Positions 16,141-23,913 of a stretch of 64,000 bases of DNA are shown here, in pieces. The DNA is from Pseudomonas sp. Teo4 (GTDB lineage: Bacteria; Pseudomonadota; Gammaproteobacteria; Pseudomonadales; Pseudomonadaceae), in assembly GCF_034387475.1 (NCBI RefSeq), contig NZ_JAXCIL010000002.1:1984001-2048000 (forward strand), in the 5' to 3' direction. Every line of letters starts with the position of its first letter. The stretch's first letter is position 1. The notes under the pieces were generated by a model. That model saw only the letters and a list, made by a program, of their open reading frames with translations, had not been told where the DNA came from and made no database searches. Position numbers and translations under genes: made by a program.

Positions 16141-16174
16141 CTGTCACAAGAGGTGTCACAACCACTGTCACAAG
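16141..16174. promoter_or_regulatory. Right arm-type integrase sites (three TGTCACAA repeats)
   Basis: CTGTCACAAG (16141), GTGTCACAAC (16153) and CTGTCACAAG (16165) repeat with exact 12-bp spacing, 130 bp inside the attR core. The same word, spacing and orientation occur at the left end, supporting arm-type integrase binding. Confidence 0.7.
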
Positions 16175-16230
16175 GCGTTGCGACAACCCCTTGCCCTAGG
16201 TAGGATGAGCAACCCTTACTTTTTGTCGAT

Positions 16231-17181
16231 CTACCCCTGGGCAAACCTCATTTCACGGCTATCCCCCATCAACAAAGGTGCATTGGCCTCGGTCACTTCA
16301 CGTATGTAATCCCACAACAGGGTAATCCGCTTCAACTTGCGCAAATCCTCCCGGCAGTACATCCAGAACTGCCGTGTCACCTCGATCTCTTCTGGCAGCA
16401 CCGTCACCAGCCGCGCATCTTGCGCAGCCAAGAAACACGGCAGAATCGCCAGCCCACGCCCTTGCAGTGCGGCGGTGAACTGGGCGATCACACTGGTGCT
16501 GCGCAGGTGCGCACTGGCATTGGGAATCAGGTTGGCCAGGTACAGCAGCTCCGAACTGAACGCCAAATCGTCCACATAGCTGATGAACGGATGGTCGACC
16601 AGATCGCTCACCTGGCGGATCGGCGCATGGCTGTCCAGGTATTCCTGGGTCGCATACAACCGCAGACGGTAGTCGCACAGCTTGCAGCACACATACGGCC
16701 CATGTTCAGGGCGTTCCAGGGCAATCACGATATCCGCTTCGCGCTTGGACAGGCTGATGAAGTGCGGCAACGGCAGGATATCCACCGAAATGGCTGGCCA
16801 GGCGTCGACGAAGTGGCTCAATTGAGGCGTGACGAAGAAACTGCCGAAGCCCTCGGTGCAGCCCATGCGCACATGCCCCGACAACGCCACACCCGAGCCA
16901 GACACCTGTTCGCAGGCCATGTGCAGGGTGCTTTCGATCGATTCGGCATAGCCCAGCAAGCGCTGGCCCTCGGCGGTGAGCACGAAGCCGTTGGTGCGCG
17001 ACTTCTCGAACAACAAGGTGCCCAGTGCCCCTTCGAGCGAACTGATGCGCCGCGACACCGTGGTGTAGTCGACGCTCAGGCGCTTGGCGGCGCTGCTGGC
17101 CTTGCGGGTACGTGCCACTTCGAGGAAGAACTTGAGGTCGTCCCAGTTCAGCGCGCTCAATGAGGTGAGGTCTTTTTGCAT
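16231..17181 (-). CDS. LysR-type regulator, 3' end supplied by the integrated element
   Basis: This 316-residue LysR regulator is divergent from mmsA and so probably controls valine/3-hydroxyisobutyrate catabolism. The N-terminal HTH spans about residues 10-65 (LKFFLEVARTRKASSAAKRL, TTVSRRISSLE); the effector domain follows. The start chosen is ATG 17181 (MQKDLTSLSALNWDDL); an upstream extension would run into the mmsA promoter. Codons past the 40-bp core at 16304-16343 come from the element: the tail reads MGDSREMRFAQG, whereas the native tail left at 7209 reads MGETRAMRFVQA. The protein is therefore a host-element hybrid in its last residues. Confidence 0.88.
   Translation of the reverse strand: MQKDLTSLSALNWDDLKFFLEVARTRKASSAAKRLSVDYTTVSRRISSLEGALGTLLFEKSRTNGFVLTAEGQRLLGYAESIESTLHMACEQVSGSGVALSGHVRMGCTEGFGSFFVTPQLSHFVDAWPAISVDILPLPHFISLSKREADIVIALERPEHGPYVCCKLCDYRLRLYATQEYLDSHAPIRQVSDLVDHPFISYVDDLAFSSELLYLANLIPNASAHLRSTSVIAQFTAALQGRGLAILPCFLAAQDARLVTVLPEEIEVTRQFWMYCREDLRKLKRITLLWDYIREVTEANAPLLMGDSREMRFAQG
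16304..16343. repeat. attR core direct repeat
   Basis: Identical to the 40 bp at 7282-7321. The wider block 16265-16369 matches 7243-7347 with 5 mismatches, three to the left and two to the right of the core. Confidence 0.9.
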
Positions 17182-17321
17182 GATGATCCGGTTTTTTTGT
17201 GCGTTCTTGTTGGATGTTTGCACATCTATACTCGAAAAAAGCCCCAAGACCCAAGCGCCACCTCGCGTTTGCCCCCGGCGCTGGCGATCTCGTCCTGACA
17301 ATAATTCCAAGGAGAACGCAG

Positions 17322-18848
17322 ATGAACGCACCGCAATCCCCCGACCAGACCAAGGTCGAGCAGGTCAAGCTGCTGATCGATGGCCAGTGGGTCGAATCGA
17401 AAACCACCGAATGGCGTGACATCGTCAACCCGGCCACCCAGCAGGTGCTGGCGCGGGTCCCGTTCGCCACCGTCGAAGAAGTCGATGCCGCCGTGGCCGC
17501 TGCCCAGCGCGCCTTCCCGAGCTGGCGCGATACCCCGATTGGCGCACGCATGCGCATCATGCTCAAGCTGCAGGCGTTGATCCGCGAGCACACCAAGCGC
17601 ATCGCCCAGACCCTCAGCGCCGAGCAGGGCAAGACCCTGGCCGATGCCGAAGGCGATATCTTCCGTGGCCTTGAAGTGGTCGAACATGCAGCGTCGATTG
17701 GCACCCTGCAGATGGGCGAGTTCGCCGAGAACGTCGCCGGGGGCGTGGACACCTACACCCTGCGCCAGCCCATCGGTGTATGCGCTGGCATCACCCCATT
17801 CAACTTCCCGGCGATGATTCCGTTGTGGATGTTCCCCATGGCCATCGTCTGCGGTAACACCTTCGTCCTCAAGCCGTCCGAGCAGGACCCGCTGTCGACC
17901 ATGATGCTGGTCGAGCTGGCGCTGGAAGCCGGTGTACCGGCGGGTGTGTTGAACGTGGTGCATGGCGGCAAGCAAGTGGTGGATGCGATCTGCACCCATC
18001 AGGACATCAAGGCCATTTCCTTCGTCGGCTCTACCGAAGTCGGTACCCACGTCTACAACCTGGGTAGCCAGCACGGCAAGCGCGTGCAGTCGATGATGGG
18101 CGCCAAGAACCATGCCGTGGTGCTGCCTGACGCCAACCGCACGCAAACCGTCAACGCCCTGGTTGGCGCCGCCTTTGGCGCGGCAGGCCAGCGCTGCATG
18201 GCCACCTCGGTGGCGGTACTGGTGGGCAAGGCCCGCGACTGGCTGCCGGACATCAAGGAGGCTGCGAGCAAGCTCAAGGTCAATGCCGGCTGTGAGCCAG
18301 GCACCGACGTTGGCCCGGTGGTGTCCAAGCGCGCCAAGGAACGTGTGCTGGGGCTGATTGAAAGCGGCATCCAGGAAGGTGCCAAGCTTGAACTGGACGG
18401 GCGCGATGTGAAGGTGCCAGGTTACGAGCAGGGCAACTTCGTTGGCCCGACCCTGTTCTCCGGGGTCAAGACCGACATGCAGGTCTACACCCAGGAAATC
18501 TTCGGCCCGGTGCTGGTGACCCTGGAAGTCGACACCCTCGACGAAGCCATCGCCCTGGTCAACGCCAACCCGTTCGGCAACGGCACCGGCCTGTTCACCC
18601 AGAGCGGCGCGGCGGCGCGCAAGTTCCAGAGCGAGATCGACATCGGCCAGGTTGGTATCAACATCCCGATTCCGGTGCCGGTGCCGTTCTTCAGCTTCAC
18701 CGGTTCGCGCGGCTCGAAGCTGGGAGACCTTGGCCCATACGGCAAGCAAGTGGTGCAGTTCTACACTCAGACCAAGACCGTCACCGCCCGCTGGTTCGAT
18801 GACGACAGCGTCAATGACGGTGTGAACACCACCATCAGCCTGCGCTAA
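17322..18848 (+). CDS. mmsA: Methylmalonate-semialdehyde dehydrogenase (CoA-acylating)
   Basis: MmsA converts methylmalonate semialdehyde to propionyl-CoA with CoA and NAD+ in valine (and malonate semialdehyde) catabolism. The 508-residue aldehyde dehydrogenase has the N-terminal [10 protein letters not shown], the [12 protein letters not shown] segment typical of MmsA, FVGSTEVG for cofactor binding and the catalytic Cys in AGQRCMATS. The start is ATG 17322 behind AAGGAGAAC; the longer open frame from 17199 is promoter region. mmsB follows 10 bases downstream, so they form an operon, divergent from the LysR gene. Confidence 0.95.
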   Translation: MNAPQSPDQTKVEQVKLLIDGQWVESKTTEWRDIVNPATQQVLARVPFATVEEVDAAVAAAQRAFPSWRDTPIGARMRIMLKLQALIREHTKRIAQTLSAEQGKTLADAEGDIFRGLEVVEHAASIGTLQMGEFAENVAGGVDTYTLRQPIGVCAGITPFNFPAMIPLWMFPMAIVCGNTFVLKPSEQDPLSTMMLVELALEAGVPAGVLNVVHGGKQVVDAICTHQDIKAISFVGSTEVGTHVYNLGSQHGKRVQSMMGAKNHAVVLPDANRTQTVNALVGAAFGAAGQRCMATSVAVLVGKARDWLPDIKEAASKLKVNAGCEPGTDVGPVVSKRAKERVLGLIESGIQEGAKLELDGRDVKVPGYEQGNFVGPTLFSGVKTDMQVYTQEIFGPVLVTLEVDTLDEAIALVNANPFGNGTGLFTQSGAAARKFQSEIDIGQVGINIPIPVPVPFFSFTGSRGSKLGDLGPYGKQVVQFYTQTKTVTARWFDDDSVNDGVNTTISLR

Positions 18849-18858
18849 GGAGTTCGTC

Positions 18859-19749
18859 ATGCGTATCGCATTCATCGGTCTGGGCAACATGGGCGCCCCC
18901 ATGGCCCGCAACCTGATCAAGGCCGGGCACCAGTTGAACCTGTTCGACCTGAACAAGACTGTGCTGGCCGAACTCGCCGAGCTGGGCGGGCAGGTCAGCG
19001 CCTCGCCCAAGGACGCGGCTGCCGACAGCGAGCTGGTGATTACCATGTTGCCGGCAGCGGCCCATGTGCGCGCCGTGTACCTCAATGAAGAAGATGGCGT
19101 GCTGGCGGGCATCCGTCCAGGTACGCCGACGGTGGATTGCAGCACCATCGACCCGCAGACTGCCCGCGATGTGTCCAAAGCCGCAGCGGCCAAGGGCGTG
19201 GATATGGGCGATGCACCGGTTTCCGGCGGCACCGGCGGCGCGGCGGCGGGCACGCTGACCTTCATGGTCGGCGCCAGTGCCGAGTTGTTCGCCACCCTCA
19301 AGCCGGTACTGGAACAGATGGGCCGCAACATCGTGCATTGCGGTGAGGTGGGGACCGGGCAGATCGCCAAGATCTGCAACAACCTGCTGCTGGGCATCTC
19401 GATGGTCGGCGTGTCCGAGGCCATGGCGCTGGGCAATGCGCTGGGCATCGACACCAAGGTGTTGGCCGGCATCATCAACAGCTCGACCGGGCGTTGCTGG
19501 AGCTCCGACACCTACAACCCTTGGCCGGGCATTATCGAAACCGCGCCGGCCTCACGGGGCTACACCGGAGGTTTTGGCGCCGAGCTGATGCTCAAGGACC
19601 TGGGCTTGGCCACTGAAGCTGCACGGCAGGCGCACCAACCGGTGATTCTTGGTGCGGTGGCCCAGCAGCTGTATCAGGCGATGAGCTTGCGTGGTGACGG
19701 CGGCAAGGACTTCTCGGCGATTGTCGAGGGGTATCGCAAGAAGGATTGA
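18859..19749 (+). CDS. mmsB: 3-Hydroxyisobutyrate dehydrogenase
   Basis: MmsB oxidises 3-hydroxyisobutyrate to methylmalonate semialdehyde, the step before MmsA. The 296-residue protein shows the N-terminal Rossmann motif FIGLGNMGAPMARNL, the substrate-binding DAPVSGGTGGAAAGTL, and GQIAKICNN with the catalytic Lys near residue 171. AAGGAG precedes the ATG. It is the second gene of the mmsAB operon and is followed by an intrinsic terminator. Confidence 0.95.
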   Translation: MRIAFIGLGNMGAPMARNLIKAGHQLNLFDLNKTVLAELAELGGQVSASPKDAAADSELVITMLPAAAHVRAVYLNEEDGVLAGIRPGTPTVDCSTIDPQTARDVSKAAAAKGVDMGDAPVSGGTGGAAAGTLTFMVGASAELFATLKPVLEQMGRNIVHCGEVGTGQIAKICNNLLLGISMVGVSEAMALGNALGIDTKVLAGIINSSTGRCWSSDTYNPWPGIIETAPASRGYTGGFGAELMLKDLGLATEAARQAHQPVILGAVAQQLYQAMSLRGDGGKDFSAIVEGYRKKD

Positions 19750-19762
19750 CGAGCGAGGCTTG

Positions 19763-19833
19763 ATCGCGGGGCAGGCGGCCTTCCCTTTGTAACTGCGCAC
19801 CAAAGGGAAGGGTGCCTGTCTCGCGATTTTTTT
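19763..19833 (+). terminator. Intrinsic terminator after mmsAB
   Basis: A long stem with outer ATCGCG/CGCGAT and inner GCAGGC/GCCTG plus CCTTCCCTTTG/CAAAGGGAAGG is followed by seven T residues, ending about 80 bases past the mmsB stop. Confidence 0.9.
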
Positions 19834-19864
19834 CGTACTCGGCTTTTACCAGACGCAGAATGCC

Positions 19865-19943
19865 CCTGTGGGAGCGGGTTCACCCGCGAATGCGGTGGTG
19901 AACTCACCGACGCATTCGCGGGTAAACCCGCTCCCACAAGGGC
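19865..19943. repeat. Inverted REP pair, CGCGGGTAAACCCGCTCC type
   Basis: GTGGGAGCGGGTTCACCCGCGAATGCG and its complement face each other across a short spacer. This is the second REP subfamily of the window, distinct from the CCGGCAAGCCGG type. Confidence 0.88.
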
Positions 19944-19959
19944 GATGTTTGGCTTGAAG

Positions 19960-20304
19960 TCAGGCGAAGACGAAATACTTGCGCACGGTCTCGACCACTT
20001 CCCAAGTGCCCTTCATCCCCGGTTCGATCACGAACACATCACCCGCTTTCAGGTGCTTCGGCTCTTCACCTTCCGGGGTGATGATGCAGTAGCCATCGAG
20101 GAAGTGGCAGAACTCCCACTTCTCGTAATTCACCTCGAACTTGCCCGGCGTGCAGATCCAGGTGCCCATGATCTTGCTGCCGTCGGCCGACAGGTAGGCG
20201 TTGAGGTTGACGGTGTGCGGATCGCCGCCGATGCGCTTCCACTTGGTGGCGTCCACGACCGGCGTCGGGCAGGTTTCGCGCAGGACGGTGATGAAATCGG
20301 ACAT
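19960..20304 (-). CDS. Single-domain cupin (Cupin_3/DUF861)
   Basis: This 114-residue protein is a minimal cupin. GTWICTPGKFEVNYEKWEFCHFLDG contains the E-x-C-H-x-L cupin motif 1, and GEEPKHLKAGDVFVIEPGMKGTWEV is motif 2 of the ureidoglycine-aminohydrolase-like Cupin_3 family. Members of this family are often small stand-alone proteins of unknown substrate. It is a single gene on the minus strand between two REP regions; its mmsB neighbour is convergent. No function is assigned beyond the fold. Confidence 0.85.
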   Translation of the reverse strand: MSDFITVLRETCPTPVVDATKWKRIGGDPHTVNLNAYLSADGSKIMGTWICTPGKFEVNYEKWEFCHFLDGYCIITPEGEEPKHLKAGDVFVIEPGMKGTWEVVETVRKYFVFA

Positions 20305-20400
20305 GGCACAACTCCTGGTGACTGGCTGAATGACTCGTCACCATAGGGCCATCGTCCGAGCCGCAGTTGCCTGGGCTCGACGTCCAGCTGTCTGACCGCG

Positions 20401-21342
20401 CTATGGCAGCGCATTTACCTCTACGGTCACATGGGCCAGTTCTTCATGGACGCCGAGGGCCTGGCGCACGCTATCGGCGCTCAGTTCCCCTTGGGTTGCG
20501 AGGCTGAGGATACAGGCGTACTGGTCTTTGCCCACGCGCCAGACGTGCAGGTCGGTGATGGTGGCAGGTGCAGGCAACTGAGCGACCACTTCACGAATTT
20601 CCTCGACCACCGGTGCGTCCATTTCGGCGTCCAGCAACACCCGGCCAGTATCGCGCAGCAGGCCGCGCGCCCACAGCGCCACCAGTACCGCACCTACCAG
20701 TCCCATCACCGGGTCGAGCCAGCTGGCGCCCCAGAACTTGCCTGCAAGCAGGGCGATGATGGCCAGTACCGAGGTGGCGGCGTCGGCGATGACGTGCAGG
20801 TAGGCCGAGCGCAGGTTCAGGTCGTGGTGGTGATGGCTGTGATCGTGGTGGTGGTCGTGGCCATGGCCATGATGATGGTCATGGTGATGGTCATCGCGCA
20901 GCAGCCAGGCGCAGACCAGGTTCACGGCCAGGCCCACGATGGCGATGAAAATTGCTTCGTCGTAGTGGATCGGCCCCGGTGTCAGCAGCCGTTCGATGGA
21001 CTGGAAGGCCATCAGCCCGGCCACACCGAGCAGCAGCAGGGCGCTGGAATAACCACCAAGGATTTCGATCTTCCAGGTGCCGAAGGCGAAGCGCCGGTCT
21101 GCGGCATAGCGTCGCGCTGCGGCATACGCCAGCAATGACAAGCCGAGCGCCAGGGCATGGGAGCTCATGTGCCAGCCGTCGGCCAGCAGGGCCATGGAGT
21201 TGAAGAACCAGCCACCAGCGATTTCCGCCACCATCATCACGGCCGTCAGCCACACCGCCAGGCGAGTCTTGCGTTCGGCGCCGAGATTTCCGGTATGGAA
21301 CTGGTGGGTGTGCTGCCAGCGGTCTGAGGTTTGCGTCGCCAT
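20401..21342 (-). CDS. dmeF: Cation diffusion facilitator, DmeF-like Co/Ni exporter
   Basis: This inner-membrane antiporter exports divalent metal (Co2+/Ni2+ in DmeF relatives). The 313 residues have about six TM segments, ADGWHMSSH in TM2, a His-rich cytoplasmic loop near residues 150-174 (HHHDHHHGHGHDHH), HVIADAATS in TM5 and a cytoplasmic ferredoxin-like C-terminal domain (TDLHVWRVGKDQYACIL). It is divergent from an RcnR-family repressor with an operator between them. The metal is inferred from this partnership and the TM2 motif. Confidence 0.88.
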   Translation of the reverse strand: MATQTSDRWQHTHQFHTGNLGAERKTRLAVWLTAVMMVAEIAGGWFFNSMALLADGWHMSSHALALGLSLLAYAAARRYAADRRFAFGTWKIEILGGYSSALLLLGVAGLMAFQSIERLLTPGPIHYDEAIFIAIVGLAVNLVCAWLLRDDHHHDHHHGHGHDHHHDHSHHHHDLNLRSAYLHVIADAATSVLAIIALLAGKFWGASWLDPVMGLVGAVLVALWARGLLRDTGRVLLDAEMDAPVVEEIREVVAQLPAPATITDLHVWRVGKDQYACILSLATQGELSADSVRQALGVHEELAHVTVEVNALP

Positions 21343-21372
21343 GGTTTATCATGCTCCCGGAATGTCGAGAAA

Positions 21373-21391
21373 TATACTATACCCCAGTATA
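21373..21391. promoter_or_regulatory. RcnR/DmeR-type operator between dmeF and its repressor gene
   Basis: TATACT-N7-AGTATA is a perfect inverted repeat whose centre contains CCCC (GGGG on the other strand). This is the TACT-G-rich-AGTA layout of RcnR/CsoR-family sites. It sits in the 70-bp divergent promoter region. Confidence 0.75.
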
Positions 21392-21412
21392 CCTATGATG
21401 GTGTGAAAGCGA

Positions 21413-21688
21413 ATGGCACATACACTCAAGAGCAAGAAGCAGCTGCTGACTCGCGTGCGCAAGATCAAAGGCCAGGCTGCGGCCCTGGAGACTGCGCTCG
21501 AGCAGGAAAAGGACTGCCTGGCCATCCTCCAGCAGATTGCTGCCGTGCGCGGCGCGGTGAACGGGCTGATGGCCGAAATGATGGAGGGGCACATCCGTGA
21601 ACACCTCGTGGCGGATGGCTTGAGCGCGGAGCAGCGACAGGAAGAGGCAGACAAGGTGGCGGCGTTGCTGCGTTCCTACCTTAAATGA
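21413..21688 (+). CDS. dmeR: RcnR/CsoR-family metal-sensing repressor (DmeR-like)
   Basis: This 91-residue all-helical repressor releases DNA on metal binding. Its metal ligands match the Ni/Co sensor RcnR exactly by position: His3, Cys35, His60 and His64. That argues for Co/Ni rather than Cu (CsoR) or formaldehyde (FrmR, which lacks His60/His64). The start codon follows the operator by about 20 bases. Divergent arrangement with the CDF exporter gene supports a dmeR-dmeF circuit. Confidence 0.85.
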   Translation: MAHTLKSKKQLLTRVRKIKGQAAALETALEQEKDCLAILQQIAAVRGAVNGLMAEMMEGHIREHLVADGLSAEQRQEEADKVAALLRSYLK

Positions 21689-21708
21689 TGGGCGGCGGCA
21701 CCGGCCAA

Positions 21709-21838
21709 TCGCCGGCAAGCCGGCTCCCACATGGACCGCGCTGATCTTGAGATCACTGCACTGCCTGTGGGAGCAACTGTCTTGCTCAGTTTCTAAAAAG
21801 CTGCGCGATCCCTGTGGGAGCCGGCTTGCCGGCGATGA
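21709..21838. repeat. REP cluster, CCGGCAAGCCGG type
   Basis: A REP at 21709-21733 and an inverted REP at 21811-21838 flank a spacer with a partial CTGTGGGAGCAA copy near 21766, that is, two full elements and one fragment. It separates dmeR from the convergent lipid operon. Confidence 0.88.
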
Positions 21839-21914
21839 GGCCGGTACAGGCAGCACAAGGCGATCTTCCCACCGAGTGAGCGGCGGACAGTCTCCTGCAT
21901 ACCCCAGGGGGGTA

Positions 21915-22856
21915 TCAGGCCCACCAGTAGCGCACGAAGTGGAAGAACACGGGGGCGGCAAAGCACACCGAATCCATCCGGTCGAGCATGCCGCCGTGGC
22001 CTTCGATCATGTGCCCCCAGTCCTTCACCCCGCGGTCGCGCTTGATCGCCGACATCACCAGCCCACCGAAAAAGCCCATGGCGTTGACCGTCAGCGCCAT
22101 CAATGCGGCCTGCCAGAAGTTGAAGGGGGTGATCCAGCACAGCAGGGCGCCGACCAGAGTGGCCAAGGCGACACCGCCGGCCAAGCCTTCGACGGTCTTG
22201 GACGGTGACAGGTTGGGCGCCACCTTGTGCTTGCCGAACAGTTTGCCGCAGACGTACTGCAGCACGTCGCTGATCTGCACCACCAGAATCAGCCAGGCGA
22301 TCAGCAACAGGTTGCGGCCTTCGTAACCGGGAATATCGAGGGTCAACAGGGCCGGCACCGAAGACAGGCAGTACACCGCGATCATCAAGCCCCACTGCAC
22401 CTTCGAGGCCCGCTCCAGAAAACGCGTGGTGTCACCGCCGAAGCTGGCCAGAATCGGCAGCAGCAGGAACAGGTACACCGGAATGAAGATGCTGAACATC
22501 CCGTACCAATCCATGGCGATCAGCAGGTATTGCACCGGCAGCGCCACGTAGAAGGCGGCCACCAGCGCCGGGTAGTCGCTGCGTCGGGTCGGGGTGAGGG
22601 TCATGAACTCGCGCAGGGCGTAGAACGAAACACCGTAGAACAGCACGATCACGCCGTATTTGCCGAACACGAAGGCGATGCCGATCACCAGCACCATCAC
22701 CCACCAGGCATTGATGCGGGCATTGAGGTTGTCGATCACCGCATGCGGGGCTGGGCCGGCGCGCCATTTGAGCAAGCGGCCGATCACGCTGGCGAGCAAC
22801 AGCAGGGCGCCGATGCCGGCAAACAGAAGCAGGGTGTTGTCGTCCATGTCAGGCAT
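21915..22856 (-). CDS. ynbB: CDP-diglyceride synthase-family cytidylyltransferase (YnbB-like)
   Basis: This polytopic membrane protein (313 aa, about eight TM segments) should activate phosphatidic acid with CTP to CDP-diacylglycerol. The CdsA signature is complete: SPSKTVEG, then SAIKRDRGVKDWGHMIEGHG and DRMDS. It is the last gene of the minus-strand operon running from 27613 and overlaps the acyltransferase gene by 8 bases. The essential housekeeping cdsA is expected elsewhere; this copy fits the YnbB paralogue found next to a CDP-alcohol transferase. Confidence 0.85.
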   Translation of the reverse strand: MPDMDDNTLLLFAGIGALLLLASVIGRLLKWRAGPAPHAVIDNLNARINAWWVMVLVIGIAFVFGKYGVIVLFYGVSFYALREFMTLTPTRRSDYPALVAAFYVALPVQYLLIAMDWYGMFSIFIPVYLFLLLPILASFGGDTTRFLERASKVQWGLMIAVYCLSSVPALLTLDIPGYEGRNLLLIAWLILVVQISDVLQYVCGKLFGKHKVAPNLSPSKTVEGLAGGVALATLVGALLCWITPFNFWQAALMALTVNAMGFFGGLVMSAIKRDRGVKDWGHMIEGHGGMLDRMDSVCFAAPVFFHFVRYWWA

Positions 22857-23472
22857 CCTTTGGCGCCAGGTTCAGCAAGGCCTGGCTGGCCCGCTCGAGA
22901 AAGGCCTGCTTGCCTTCGTCGGCTTGCAGGTGAAGGGGCTCACCAAAACTCAAGGTGCACAACAGCGGCAACGGCAGGGCACGGCCTTTGGGCATTACGC
23001 GGTTGAGGTTGGCGATCCATACCGGCACCAGCTCCACGTCGGGATTGGTGGCGGCCAAATGGAACAATCCGCTTTTGAAGGGCATCAGCGGCTCATCGCC
23101 CAGATTGCGGGTGCCCTCTGGGAAGAAGATCAGCGAATCGCCCTGGGCCACGGCATCGAAGATCGGTTGCAACGGGCTGCCCTGGCCTTCGACCCGTTGC
23201 CGGTCGATCAGCACCCCGTTGAACACCTTGCGAATCAGAAAGTCGCGGACCCCAGGCTTTGCCCAGTAGTCGGCACCTGCCACGGGCCGAGTGCGACTGC
23301 GCAGTGGCGCGGGGAGCGAGGCCCAGATCAGTACGAAATCGCCATGGCTGCTGTGGTTGGCGAAATACAGGCGTTGCACCGGTTGTGGCGTGCAGCCGAG
23401 CCACAGGGCGCGGGCGCCGGTGATCAGGCGCGCTGCACTGGTGATGATGAAAGCGGTCAGGGCGGCAAGCAT
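22849..23472 (-). CDS. PlsC-like 1-acyl-glycerol-3-phosphate acyltransferase
   Basis: This 207-residue membrane-associated acyltransferase has the catalytic NHSSHGDF (NHx4D) near residue 38 and FPEGTR near 116, plus the PVWIANLNRVMP segment of the PlsC family. One N-terminal TM anchor is likely. It overlaps ynbB by 8 bases and follows the 143-residue gene by 9. Its place in the operon suggests it supplies the phosphatidic acid used by the YnbB-like enzyme. E. coli ynbABCD has no such member, as far as I recall. Confidence 0.85.
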   Translation of the reverse strand: MLAALTAFIITSAARLITGARALWLGCTPQPVQRLYFANHSSHGDFVLIWASLPAPLRSRTRPVAGADYWAKPGVRDFLIRKVFNGVLIDRQRVEGQGSPLQPIFDAVAQGDSLIFFPEGTRNLGDEPLMPFKSGLFHLAATNPDVELVPVWIANLNRVMPKGRALPLPLLCTLSFGEPLHLQADEGKQAFLERASQALLNLAPKDA

Positions 23473-23481
23473 GGCGCGTGG

Positions 23482-23913
23482 TTATCCAATCAAAGGCATT
23501 GTCAGCAGGGTAGCCAACGTCAGCAGCACTTGCAGGCCCAGGCACAGGGCCTGACGCCGCAGCAGCGCCAGTGCGGCCTTGCTGCGGGCAGGCCAGTCAC
23601 GGGTGTCCTGCGCCCCGGCCTTGAGGCGCAGGTCGAACAGGGCCTGGTCCAGGGCTTGTGTGTCCGCCGACAAGTCGGAACTGGAGTCGAGTCGGCTGAA
23701 CAAGTCAGCGTCCAGGGCGACACGCATCGCCCAGTATTTGTGCAGCACACCAAGGGCCAGCAGCACAGCGCACAGCAAACTCGCCAAGGGCTGTAGCGAT
23801 GCTCCCAGCAGCGGCGCCAGGCCGTAGGCCAAGGCCAGCAGGCTGATGCCGTCGGACAGGCGCTCCAACTGGGCGCCACGGCCAAGCAGACTGGCCACCA
23901 CCATCATCTTCAT
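23482..23913 (-). CDS. Small membrane protein of the lipid operon, unknown function
   Basis: This 143-residue product starts at ATG 23913, overlapping the upstream stop by four bases (ATGA); a longer reading would lie inside the phosphatase gene. Two or three hydrophobic segments are visible: GISLLALAYGLAPLLGASL near residue 22, PLASLLCAVLLALGVL near 42 and a C-terminal LGLQVLLTLATLLTMPLIG. A charged central part with LDADLFSRLDSSSDL lies between. No family is recognised. Tight coupling on both sides says it works with the lipid enzymes. Confidence 0.65.
   Translation of the reverse strand: MKMMVVASLLGRGAQLERLSDGISLLALAYGLAPLLGASLQPLASLLCAVLLALGVLHKYWAMRVALDADLFSRLDSSSDLSADTQALDQALFDLRLKAGAQDTRDWPARSKAALALLRRQALCLGLQVLLTLATLLTMPLIG

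Larger units (their letters stand above)
7282..16343. mobile_element. 9.0 kb integrative element inserted in the 3' end of a LysR gene
   Basis: Both ends carry the same 40-bp direct repeat (7282-7321 and 16304-16343). Depending on where in the repeat the crossover lies, the element is 9,022 bp. A tyrosine integrase gene starts 75 bases inside the left end and reads inward. Base composition is visibly AT-richer than the flanks, REP elements are absent inside, and the cargo is accessory: unknown small genes, an HTH protein, a lipoprotein, a serine resolvase, an HNH-like protein and an AbiJ-like protein. No capsid, packaging, conjugation or complete replication module is recognisable, so it is not an ordinary prophage or ICE. 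It could be a satellite or a genomic island mobilised by others (inference). Confidence 0.9.

Noticed and set aside
17226..19511. 761-codon minus-strand frame opposite mmsA/mmsB
   Set aside because: Antisense frame of two well-identified genes; no recognisable domain or ribosome-binding site.
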